From an uncultured Clostridia bacterium (GTDB lineage: Bacteria; Bacillota; Clostridia; Oscillospirales; Acutalibacteraceae), in the NCBI GenBank assembly GCA_946410005.1, contig CAMJYS010000014.1, forward strand, positions 1 to 10,817: a DNA stretch of 10,817 nucleotides, read 5' to 3'. Under the pieces are notes generated by a model that made no database searches, had not been told where the DNA came from, and was given only the letters and a program-made list of their open reading frames with translations. The position numbers were made by a program, and so were the translations under genes. Positions 4,259-10,736 of this stretch are shown in pieces (position 1 is the stretch's first letter; the number at the start of each line of letters is the position of its first letter).

Positions 4259-5155
4259 ATGAGAAAATTTAAAATGGCTAATGAAGAAATGCTTCCGGAA
4301 CTTAAAAACATTATGTCTGTTTGCTTTCAAGATGTTTTCGAAGTTGTAGATTTATTTTTTAAAAACAGAGTTTGTTTAAATGATTGTTTTGTATGTGAAG
4401 AAGACGGTAAAATAGTTTCTGTTTTGCATATTATACCTTCAGAATTGCAAATAAACGGAAAAATATATAAATCCGGATATATATATGGCGCATGTACATT
4501 ACCGGATTTCAGAAAACGTGGAATAATGAGTGAGTTAATAAAATTTTCCGAAAAAGAAGCCATAAACAGAAATTATAAATTTTTATTTTTAGTGCCGGAT
4601 AATGAATCGTTGGAAAATTTTTATCAAAAACTTGGTTATCGAAATTTTTTTAAACATAAAAAGATAGTATTAAAAAGAAGTATGATGAATAAATTTTATA
4701 ATTTTTCCAAGAGATGTAAGTACTTTAATGATGATATAAAGAATATTTCTGAACATATGGAAAAATTACAAAATTTTGTGTATAATGAAAAAAATGTAGT
4801 TTTATATAATAACCAAGATTTTGATTACGCTGTAAAGTTATATAATTTTTTCGACGGAAAAGCAGTGACAAATAGGTATGGCTATGCTATTTGTACGCCT
4901 GAATTCGAAGGACTTATTATACGTGGGTTTACAGCTGTAAAGCCTTTTAGTGTTTTATTATTGGGACAAATTTATAAGTTATTTCCGAATTTTAAAAATT
5001 ATATTTTGTTATCCGAAGTTAATAATTATTTTTTTGAATCTCGTGTATTTAATCAAAAAATTCAGCATTTTGGAATGATAAAATGTCTTGATAACAAGAT
5101 GCATAATTCAATTAAAAACATAAAAAATGCATATCTCGCTTTGGCATTAGACTAA
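4259..5155 (+). CDS. GNAT family N-acetyltransferase
   Basis: This 298-residue protein carries an N-terminal GNAT domain (about residues 1-135). Motif A reads GACTLPDFRKRGIMSELI at 77-94 with the acetyl-CoA pyrophosphate-binding RKRGIM at 85-90. Motif B ends in NESLENFYQKLGYRNFF at about 115-131, the usual NxxxxxxYxKxGF signature. The C-terminal half (about 140-298) is a separate domain without recognised motifs; a two-domain layout of this length resembles Eis-like or SCP2-containing acetyltransferases, but identity is too weak to claim this. Acceptor substrate is unknown. ATG 4259 has aaaggag (4243-4249) lying in the end of the upstream gene, three bases after its stop, so the pair is translationally coupled with DUF2156. 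Its role beside wall and folate genes is not evident. Confidence 0.87.
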   Translation: MRKFKMANEEMLPELKNIMSVCFQDVFEVVDLFFKNRVCLNDCFVCEEDGKIVSVLHIIPSELQINGKIYKSGYIYGACTLPDFRKRGIMSELIKFSEKEAINRNYKFLFLVPDNESLENFYQKLGYRNFFKHKKIVLKRSMMNKFYNFSKRCKYFNDDIKNISEHMEKLQNFVYNEKNVVLYNNQDFDYAVKLYNFFDGKAVTNRYGYAICTPEFEGLIIRGFTAVKPFSVLLLGQIYKLFPNFKNYILLSEVNNYFFESRVFNQKIQHFGMIKCLDNKMHNSIKNIKNAYLALALD

Positions 5156-5179
5156 AAAATAACAAAGGAATTTAAAAAA

Positions 5180-5782
5180 ATGAAAGATATAAAACAATTT
5201 AAGATGTATATGAGGTTAAAATATAGAACAATTCGAGAAAATATGTCTAAGAGTTATAAACTCAAAATGGATAAAAAAATACTGCATAATATTTCTTTTT
5301 TAAATATTTTTAAGAACGCAAAAAGTGTTTTGACTTACGTGTCTAAAGATATAGAAGTCGATACTTTCGATTTAATAAAAAAATGTTTAGACGAAGGCAA
5401 AACGGTTGCTGCTCCTGTGTGCAAAACAGAAACTAAACAGATGGGGTTTTATATTATAAATTCCGTTGATGATTTAGAAAAAGGTGCCTTTGGACTTTTG
5501 GAACCGAAACCCGACTGCGAAGAATTAACAGATACAAAAAACAGTGTTTGTATCGTTCCCGGATTTTGTTTTGACAATAACGGATATAGGCTTGGTTATG
5601 GATACGGATACTATGACAGATATTTGGAAAATTTTGAAGGCAAAACGATAGGAATATGTTACAGTAACTGTATTGTAAATAGATTGAGGACCGGCAAATT
5701 TGATAAGCCCGTAGACTATTTGGTAACCGATAAATATATAAAGCAAACTGAGTATAATAATTTTGCTCCGATTAGAAAGTAG
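5180..5782 (+). CDS. 5-formyltetrahydrofolate cyclo-ligase
   Basis: This 200-residue cytosolic enzyme (MTHFS, EC 6.3.3.2) converts 5-formyl-THF to 5,10-methenyl-THF with ATP. The family signature is at residues 127-147: PGFCFD, then GYRLGYGYGYYDR, which binds ATP/Mg and the substrate. The N-terminal basic region contains MRLKYRTIRENM (start of the family domain), and IEVDT at 58-62 supplies the conserved substrate-side Glu. Length is typical (180-200). Bacterial names for orthologues vary (yqgN, ygfA/fau), so I give no symbol. ATG 5180 has aaagga at 5164-5169. Together with tmk it fits one-carbon and thymidylate supply: thymidylate synthase consumes methylene-THF. It is 24 bases after the GNAT stop and 12 before mltG. 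Confidence 0.95.
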   Translation: MKDIKQFKMYMRLKYRTIRENMSKSYKLKMDKKILHNISFLNIFKNAKSVLTYVSKDIEVDTFDLIKKCLDEGKTVAAPVCKTETKQMGFYIINSVDDLEKGAFGLLEPKPDCEELTDTKNSVCIVPGFCFDNNGYRLGYGYGYYDRYLENFEGKTIGICYSNCIVNRLRTGKFDKPVDYLVTDKYIKQTEYNNFAPIRK

Positions 5783-5794
5783 GAAAAATAAAAT

Positions 5795-6940
5795 ATGGCG
5801 TCAAGAAAGAATAATATAAGCACTAAGAACAATTCTGCGTTTAAAATAGCGTGGTTTACGTTTTTAGTTTTAATTTCCATATTATTTTCAAGATATATTT
5901 TGGTAGGCATAAACGATATGTTGGCGGTAAGTAAACCGGCTGGCACAGTTGTCGTGGAAATTCCGGAAGGAGCTTCGCTGAGAAAAATTGCTGAAATTTT
6001 AAAAAATAGCGAAGTAATATACGAAAAAGAATTTTTTGAGATTTACGTGAGGCTAATGAGAGTATCAAAGAAGTTTGTTACAGGTGTCTATGAACTCGAA
6101 ACGAATATGGATTATCAGGAAATAATAGAAAAACTACAGGATTCAAGTAATTTGAAAAATGTGGTGGAAGTAACTTTTACTGAAGGTATGAATGTTTTTG
6201 ATTATGCCGAACTGTTGGAAAAAAATAAGATATGTAAAAAAGATGAATTTTTGACAATGGTAAATTCCGATAAATTTGATTCAAAATACGATTTTCTTAA
6301 AGAAATCAATAATTCTCAAAACAAAATTTATAAATTGGAGGGCTACTTGTGGCCTGATACATATAAATTTTATCAAGACGAAAAAGCATCGACTATTATA
6401 GAAAAAATATTGTCTAATTTCCAGAAAAAAGTTTCTATAAAAGAGAAATTTGAAGGATTTTCAGAGAATAAAAGTATAATAGAACTTGCGAAATCTAAAA
6501 ATATTTCTTTGGACAAGCTTTTGAATATTGCTTCGTTAATCCAAGCAGAAGCTGCAAATAAAGAGGATATGTATTTGGTTTCCTCGGTAATATGGAATAG
6601 ACTTGACACAATGAATAATGGTGGAAAAAGTATATTTAATGAATTTTCTTTAGAAATTTTACGTATAGATTCAACAATTAATTATCCTTATAAGAAAAAT
6701 AGCAAAAATGTAAATAAAAGTGTTGACAAACTTAAAGAAACGTGCTATAATACATATAAGATCAAAGGTTTACCAGCTGGAGCAATATGCAATCCAGGCA
6801 AAGATGCTATTATAGCAGCGATTAATCCATCTAAAACGGATTATTATTATTACTGCCATAGTAAATCAGGCGCCGCTTTTTATGCTCGTACAAATCAGGA
6901 GCAAATAGCAAACCTCAAAAAAGCTGGACTTAGATTATAA
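5795..6940 (+). CDS. mltG: Endolytic murein transglycosylase MltG (YceG-like)
   Basis: This 381-residue membrane-anchored lytic transglycosylase cuts nascent glycan strands and helps set their length next to the wall synthases. It has a basic cytosolic N-terminus, a membrane helix at about 17-39, a LysM-like region around 50-115 (VVVEIPEGASLRKIAEIL), then the YceG catalytic domain. Visible conserved blocks are FTEGMNVFDYAELL at 128-141, LEGYLWPDTY at 181-190, ASLIQAEA at 246-253 with probable catalytic Glu252, RIDSTINY at 290-297, GLPAGAICNPG at 325-335 and AAINPSKTDYYYY at 341-353, ending near HSKSGAAFYARTNQEQ. Length is typical for Firmicutes (350-400). Start ATG 5795 has a gtagga site in the end of the preceding gene. 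A consensus promoter lies inside its 3' part (6723-6751) and drives the following genes. Confidence 0.95.
   Translation: MASRKNNISTKNNSAFKIAWFTFLVLISILFSRYILVGINDMLAVSKPAGTVVVEIPEGASLRKIAEILKNSEVIYEKEFFEIYVRLMRVSKKFVTGVYELETNMDYQEIIEKLQDSSNLKNVVEVTFTEGMNVFDYAELLEKNKICKKDEFLTMVNSDKFDSKYDFLKEINNSQNKIYKLEGYLWPDTYKFYQDEKASTIIEKILSNFQKKVSIKEKFEGFSENKSIIELAKSKNISLDKLLNIASLIQAEAANKEDMYLVSSVIWNRLDTMNNGGKSIFNEFSLEILRIDSTINYPYKKNSKNVNKSVDKLKETCYNTYKIKGLPAGAICNPGKDAIIAAINPSKTDYYYYCHSKSGAAFYARTNQEQIANLKKAGLRL
6723..6751 (+). promoter_or_regulatory. Perfect consensus extended -10 promoter inside mltG
   Basis: TTGACA (6723-6728), exactly 17 bases, and TATAAT (6746-6751) preceded by TGC (6743-6745) form a full sigma-A consensus with an extended -10 element. 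Transcription would start near 6758, leaving about 215 bases of leader that includes the last 60 codons of mltG before the 69-residue gene at 6974. All twelve hexamer positions match consensus, which makes chance less likely even at this base composition. Confidence 0.75.
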
Positions 6941-6973
6941 TTATTTATATAATAATAAAAAGAGGAGAAAAAT

Positions 6974-7183
6974 ATGACTTTTAAGGAATTTGTTGATAAT
7001 TATGTTATACCAACTTTCCAGGTGGTGTTAATTTGCGAGGCAGCATATGTTGTATGGCTAATACCAAATATGTTGATTTGTGCTACTGATAAATTGTGCA
7101 CTACTGCTGAAAAAATTGCCCAAAATGGAGGGCTTTTTAAAGGTGTGAATATTAATAATAGCGTTCTTAGTAGGGACCAATAG
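6974..7183 (+). CDS. Small single-helix membrane protein, unrecognised
   Basis: This 69-residue protein has a hydrophobic segment at about residues 14-37 (PTFQVVLICEAAYVVWLIPN), preceded by a short polar N-terminus and followed by a Cys-containing amphipathic stretch (LICATDKLCTTAEKIAQNGG) and a polar tail. It has three cysteines. A strong agaggag (6961-6967) sits 6 bases before ATG 6974, so it is very probably translated. I know no family. It follows mltG by 33 bases without a terminator, and the promoter inside mltG could express it alone. The next gene has a similar layout (N-terminal helix, then a (I/M)PN motif and polar tail), so the two may act together in the envelope near MltG or the downstream PBP. 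That is inference from position only. Confidence 0.8.
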   Translation: MTFKEFVDNYVIPTFQVVLICEAAYVVWLIPNMLICATDKLCTTAEKIAQNGGLFKGVNINNSVLSRDQ

Positions 7184-7238
7184 TTAATTAGTATTAAAAA
7201 ATGATAGAATTTTTAGATGGTAAAGAGGTGATATTAAA

Positions 7239-7919
7239 ATGAAAATAAATGCTTTACAATTGATTAAATATGTAGCATCTTGTGTATTTACTACCATTAC
7301 TGTTGTTACGGTTAAAAAAATGCCTAATGTTATACAAGAGTGTGGCAATATATTTGAAACAAATAAATGGAGCTTGAGATGGAATTTTGCGCTGGGATTA
7401 GGTAAAGATGCAGTAAAAAAGGTTGGACAAAAGTTTGATGAGATAAAACCTGATTATACTTCTACGGATGGAAAATTAGTTTTACCAGATGGCACTATAC
7501 CAGGAGATTATAATGGCCCTAGTACGACTCGTAATATCTCGGAAGATATAAATACAATAAAAAACGCTATTGTAGATACAGCTTGCGACTTAAAAGAAAA
7601 AGTGTCAAATTGTGTTTCAAAAACTATTGATAATGTAGAAAATATATCTGAGGGTATTAAAGATACAATAGGGCTTTTAAATTATTCAGGCGATGACAAA
7701 AATTCAAAAGGAATGTTTGATGAAAATTTATTTAGTAATATGAATAAATCATTTGATGATGACGATGATTTCTATGATTTTCTTGTTAGTGGCGAAGATA
7801 GTTCTGTTGAATTACCAAAAGAAGATAAGGTTAATAAATCTGATGGGAACCACACATCTGAAATGCTAGAAACTTCTGAAGGTTCTCATAATTTTGATAA
7901 ATTACATCGGAGACTATGA
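7239..7919 (+). CDS. Membrane-anchored protein with acidic tail, unrecognised
   Basis: This 226-residue protein has an N-terminal hydrophobic segment at about 5-25 (ALQLIKYVASCVFTTITVVTV), which could be a signal anchor. A region with KWSLRWNFALGLGKDAVKKVGQKF (about 43-66), a Gly/Pro-rich linker with LPDGTIPGDYNGPSTT, an amphipathic helical part (about 98-145, DINTIKNAIVDTACDLKEKV onward) and a long acidic, low-complexity C-terminus with five consecutive Asp residues at about 173-178 follow. The helical part resembles coiled-coil or phasin-like sequence but no family is recognised. ATG 7239 has agaggtga upstream. It lies between mltG and a class B PBP, so a wall-linked role is possible. It may instead be cargo inserted into the wall operon, as an internal promoter upstream and a hairpin downstream bracket it. 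Confidence 0.82.
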   Translation: MKINALQLIKYVASCVFTTITVVTVKKMPNVIQECGNIFETNKWSLRWNFALGLGKDAVKKVGQKFDEIKPDYTSTDGKLVLPDGTIPGDYNGPSTTRNISEDINTIKNAIVDTACDLKEKVSNCVSKTIDNVENISEGIKDTIGLLNYSGDDKNSKGMFDENLFSNMNKSFDDDDDFYDFLVSGEDSSVELPKEDKVNKSDGNHTSEMLETSEGSHNFDKLHRRL

Positions 7920-7931
7920 ATGAAAATTTTG

Positions 7932-7976
7932 CCAATACTAGTTGTATAAAATAATGCGACTAGGATTGGTATTTTT
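7932..7976 (+). terminator. Terminator-like hairpin abutting the PBP start codon
   Basis: An imperfect 12-bp stem (ccaatactagtt 7932-7943 with gactaggattgg 7958-7969; one A-G mismatch and one terminal T-G pair) is followed by tattttt directly before the PBP ATG at 7977. It also contains the only plausible PBP ribosome binding site (agga at 7962-7965). It could terminate the upstream genes, hide the RBS, or both. Confidence 0.55.
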
Positions 7977-9587
7977 ATGTATAAAAGAATTTCAGTTTTG
8001 TTTGGTATATTTATGATTTTATTTTGCGGAATGTTTTTTATGATAGATTATTTATCGAATAAAGAAAATTTGCGAGATGTGGCGCTAAATCAGCAGTCTT
8101 ACAATCTTAAAATTTCCGATGTTCGAGGCAATATTTATGATTGCAACAACAAATTGCTCGTCAATAAAGAAAAAAAATTAATTGCGGCGGTCATTCCTTG
8201 TACGGAATCTTTAACTGCGCTTACAGGTGTCGTTGAAGATTCAAAAAAAGAGGAGCTTTATAGTAAATGTTCAAAAAATGTACCATTTACAATAGAAATT
8301 ATGAAACCGGTAAAGTGCCAGTATGTGAAAATTTTTGAAGTTCCTATAAGATTTTCAGGAATAACTTTAGCACCGCACATTATAGGCTATCTTTCTGGCG
8401 ACAAAATCGGCGTTTGCGGAATAGAAAGAGAGTATAATGATTATTTATCCGGAAAAGATCAATGTATATGTGTAAAATATGATATCAATGCCGCCGGAAA
8501 GCTTCTTTCCGGAAAAAAAGAATTCATAAAAGATAAATCTTACTTAAATTCCAAAGGAATAGTTTTGAATATTGACGAGAAAATACAAACCATCGCAGAA
8601 GAAACAGCCGGTAAATATATAGACAGAGGTGCTGCGATTGTTTCGGAAGTGCCTAATTGCGAATTAAGGGCTTGTGTCAGTGTTCCTGGATTTTCTCCGC
8701 AAAATATAGTCCCGTATTTAAATGATAAAAATTCCCCGTTATTAAATAGAATTCTTGCATCATTTAATTTAGGTTCGATATTTAAAATAATAACGTCTGC
8801 GTCAGCAATTGAATATGGAATCGATTCAAATTTTGTATATGATTGTCAAGGTTCAAATAAAGTCGAAGATGCAACATTTAGATGTTACGGTGGTAAAAAG
8901 CATGGAGAAATAAATATGGAACAGGCAATGGCTTATTCCTGTAATGGCTATTTTGTTGAATTAATAAAAAAAATCCCCCCTAATTTTATTTTAAAAATGT
9001 CAAAAAAATTCCGTTTAGGACATAAAATAAAAATTACGCCCGAAATGATTTCATCGGGCGGCGTTTTGCCATCGCTTGAAAGCCTTGAAAATATTAAAAC
9101 GCTTGCCAATTTTTCATTTGGTCAAGGCAAATTGATGGCTACTCCACTGCAAGTTATAGGTATTGTAAATTCGGTTGCATCAGGCGGTATATATTTCAAT
9201 CCAAAGTTAATAAAAGGGCTGTGTGATGAAAATATGAAAATTGTGAATAAAAAAATAATTAGAGATGAACGAGAAAGGATAATTTCAGAGAATACCGCAA
9301 ATAAATTGAAGGATTATATGCGTGCATCGATTGAATACGGAACGAGCCTGAAAGGTAAGTCGGAATTTGTAACAGCCGGAGCGAAAACTTCCACAGCTCA
9401 AACCGGAATTGTTGAAAACAATAAAAAAGTTGAACAATCTTGGATAGCTGGATTTTTTCCGTTTGATAATCCTAAATATTGTGTTGTGGTTTTGTCGGAA
9501 GCGGGGCGTGGTGGCGGAGAAAGTTGCGGGCCTGTTTTTAAGGAGATATCGGAGCGCATAACAACTGAAATTTTGAATTATAATTGA
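7977..9587 (+). CDS. Class B penicillin-binding protein (D,D-transpeptidase), SpoVD/PBP2-like
   Basis: This 536-residue protein cross-links peptidoglycan outside the membrane. It has an N-terminal membrane helix at about 6-25, a short pedestal with RGNIYDCNN at 50-58 (usual RGxIYDRNG), and a transpeptidase domain from about 215. The active-site triads are SIFK at 267-270 (nucleophile Ser267), SCN at 321-323, and KTS at 470-472 in place of the usual KTG, inside AKTSTAQTG. GQGKLMATPLQ at 382-392 is typical of SpoVD/PBP2-type enzymes. It is shorter than SpoVD or PBP2 (about 600-730), has a reduced N-terminal domain and no PASTA repeats. ATG 7977 lacks a strong RBS; agga 11 bases upstream lies in a hairpin. 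It is last in the operon with MltG, a partner cutting new strands. An SEDS glycosyltransferase partner is not in the window. Confidence 0.93.
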   Translation: MYKRISVLFGIFMILFCGMFFMIDYLSNKENLRDVALNQQSYNLKISDVRGNIYDCNNKLLVNKEKKLIAAVIPCTESLTALTGVVEDSKKEELYSKCSKNVPFTIEIMKPVKCQYVKIFEVPIRFSGITLAPHIIGYLSGDKIGVCGIEREYNDYLSGKDQCICVKYDINAAGKLLSGKKEFIKDKSYLNSKGIVLNIDEKIQTIAEETAGKYIDRGAAIVSEVPNCELRACVSVPGFSPQNIVPYLNDKNSPLLNRILASFNLGSIFKIITSASAIEYGIDSNFVYDCQGSNKVEDATFRCYGGKKHGEINMEQAMAYSCNGYFVELIKKIPPNFILKMSKKFRLGHKIKITPEMISSGGVLPSLESLENIKTLANFSFGQGKLMATPLQVIGIVNSVASGGIYFNPKLIKGLCDENMKIVNKKIIRDERERIISENTANKLKDYMRASIEYGTSLKGKSEFVTAGAKTSTAQTGIVENNKKVEQSWIAGFFPFDNPKYCVVVLSEAGRGGGESCGPVFKEISERITTEILNYN

Positions 9588-9603
9588 TATATGTATTGAA
9601 ACA

Positions 9604-9634
9604 CCTCTTTCGAATCTGAGAGAGGAGTTTTTTT
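9604..9634 (+). terminator. Operon terminator after the PBP gene
   Basis: An 8-bp stem (cctctttc 9604-9611 with gagagagg 9618-9625, one T-G pair) with a 6-nt loop is followed by ag and seven T (9628-9634). It begins 17 bases after the PBP stop. Confidence 0.9.
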
Positions 9635-9643
9635 ATAGTAAAT

Positions 9644-9680
9644 TTCCTCTTGAACGTCGGAAATAGCGCTTCAAGGGGAA
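9644..9680 (+). repeat. Second hairpin downstream of the PBP terminator
   Basis: An 11-bp stem (ttcctcttgaa 9644-9654 with ttcaaggggaa 9670-9680, two T-G pairs) has a 15-nt loop and is followed by ttatttt. It begins 10 bases after the T run of the first terminator. It may be a back-up terminator or a small structured RNA; there is no other sign of an RNA gene. The rest of the gap to 9800 is AT-rich and holds only an A/T palindrome (9767-9776 with 9782-9791). Confidence 0.5.
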
Positions 9681-9802
9681 TTATTTTGCGAATTTTTATT
9701 AAATTAAGAAATATTTTTATCGAAAATAACAGAGCGAAAATGCCGTTTTGTACAATTTAGTATTAAATAAAATAAAAAATATTTATTTTATACAAAAAAT
9801 AT

Positions 9803-9831
9803 TTGACAAATAAAAATATATAGTTTATTAT
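9803..9831 (+). promoter_or_regulatory. Promoter of the LRR protein gene
   Basis: TTGACA (9803-9808), a 17-base spacer and TATTAT (9826-9831) precede the LRR gene. A consensus TATAAT at 9833-9838 is 24 bases from the -35 and so unlikely to pair with it. The leader contains a small hairpin, gtcga-ttt-tcgac (9842-9854). Confidence 0.7.
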
Positions 9832-9887
9832 ATATAATGAAGTCGATTTTCGACAACAAAATTTTATTTCAGAAAGGTTGATGTTTT

Positions 9888-10625
9888 ATGCCAAAACCAG
9901 GGGTACAATTAGATGAGCATTCAGCAATGATAGTTTCGAAATATTTTAAAACGAAGGAGGATTTTAAAAATTTAGAATTGGCGTGTAAAAAATTCGGTGA
10001 TAATATTGAAAAATTTCGTTATAATCCTATACCACTAACAGATAAAAAAACAAGAGGTTTGTTTCCAAACCTAGAAACACAGTATATTTATAGTGAAGAA
10101 GATACAGTTTTTACAGACGGAAAAATTAAAATGTATCACATAGAAAAAAATGTTAAATTTTATAAATGCCCAAACGTTAATGCGTTAACATCAATTAAGC
10201 TTTACAAAATGGAAAAAATAACAGGAGTTATGTTTGCTGATTTGAAAAAAATTAAAAAAATTATACTTCCAGATAGTGTGGAAGAAATTGGTGAAGGGGC
10301 TTTTGCGGGTTGTGCAAGTTTAAAAGAAATAACGCTCCCTAATAGTGTTAAAAAAATAGACTTGGATGCTTTTGCAGGTTGCGAAAGTTTAGAAGAAATA
10401 ATTATCCCAAATAGTATGAAAGAAATCGGTAGATTTGCTTTCCGTTACTGCATAGGTTTAGAAAAAATTACAATTCCGAATAGTGTGAAAGAAATTGGTG
10501 AAGGGGCTTTTGATGAATGCGCAAATTTACAAACGGTGTATATGAAAGGCGGCGAATTCCACGATGCATTAAAGCAAGAAATAATGGATCAGTGCGGACA
10601 CGAAGTAGAGTTTGTTAGAAAATAG
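9888..10625 (+). CDS. BspA/LRR_5-type leucine-rich-repeat protein with Entamoeba-like N-terminal domain
   Basis: This 245-residue protein has about four 23-residue repeats at about 121-222 of the pattern (L/I)(K/E)xI.LPxSVxxIGxxAFxxCxxL, the Treponema/BspA-type LRR_5 used for binding and adhesion. The N-terminal 95 residues are a separate domain with HSAMIVSKYFKTKEDFKNLE at 11-30, FRYNPIPLTDKKTR at 43-56, LFPNLETQYIYS at 58-69 and FTDGKI at 75-80. This arrangement recalls the conserved N-terminus of BspA-like proteins in Entamoeba (recognised from memory, not searched). No signal peptide, membrane helix or LPxTG anchor is present, so it is cytosolic or exported by an unseen route. ATG 9888 has agaaagg at 9871-9877, 10 bases upstream. 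It is monocistronic between its own promoter and a hairpin at 10646. It may be a shared host-interaction or defence gene; function is unknown. Confidence 0.85.
   Translation: MPKPGVQLDEHSAMIVSKYFKTKEDFKNLELACKKFGDNIEKFRYNPIPLTDKKTRGLFPNLETQYIYSEEDTVFTDGKIKMYHIEKNVKFYKCPNVNALTSIKLYKMEKITGVMFADLKKIKKIILPDSVEEIGEGAFAGCASLKEITLPNSVKKIDLDAFAGCESLEEIIIPNSMKEIGRFAFRYCIGLEKITIPNSVKEIGEGAFDECANLQTVYMKGGEFHDALKQEIMDQCGHEVEFVRK
10284..10512 (+). repeat. Identical 22-bp segments within the LRR array, 207 bp apart
   Basis: The 22 bases at 10284-10305 recur exactly at 10491-10512, both encoding EIGEGAF. The 207-bp distance is three units of 69 bp, the length of one 23-residue repeat, whereas the two intervening units have diverged. 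This suggests recent duplication or gene conversion within the array. Confidence 0.85.
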
Positions 10626-10645
10626 AATATTATAAGCTATGTAAA

Positions 10646-10671
10646 CCCCTCTTTCAAGTTTGAAAGAGGGG
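10646..10671 (+). terminator. Terminator after the LRR gene
   Basis: A 12-bp perfect inverted repeat, cccctctttcaa (10646-10657) with ttgaaagagggg (10660-10671), lies 21 bases after the LRR stop; the innermost pairs must open for a usable loop. What follows is aaaatatttt rather than a clean T run, so termination efficiency is uncertain. Confidence 0.65.
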
Positions 10672-10693
10672 AAAATATTTTGCTGAAAAAACA

Positions 10694-10736
10694 AAAATAA
10701 GATTCAAACTGAGATTCTCAATTCAAATCTTATTTT
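10694..10736 (-). terminator. AT-rich hairpin, terminator-like on the minus strand
   Basis: An 11-bp perfect stem (aaaataagatt 10694-10704 with aatcttatttt 10726-10736) encloses a loop that can itself pair (tgag/ctca). Read on the minus strand it is followed by a T-rich run (ttgttttttc), so it can end minus-strand transcription arriving from the right edge. Its right arm overlaps the stop codon of the minus-strand DctP-like fragment. Confidence 0.6.

Noticed and set aside
6251..6276. Another intragenic promoter in mltG (TTGACA at 6251).
   Set aside because: No -10 is found at 16-18 bases; the nearest TAAATT is only 14 bases away. The same holds for TTGACA at 2570, 5571 and 6603.
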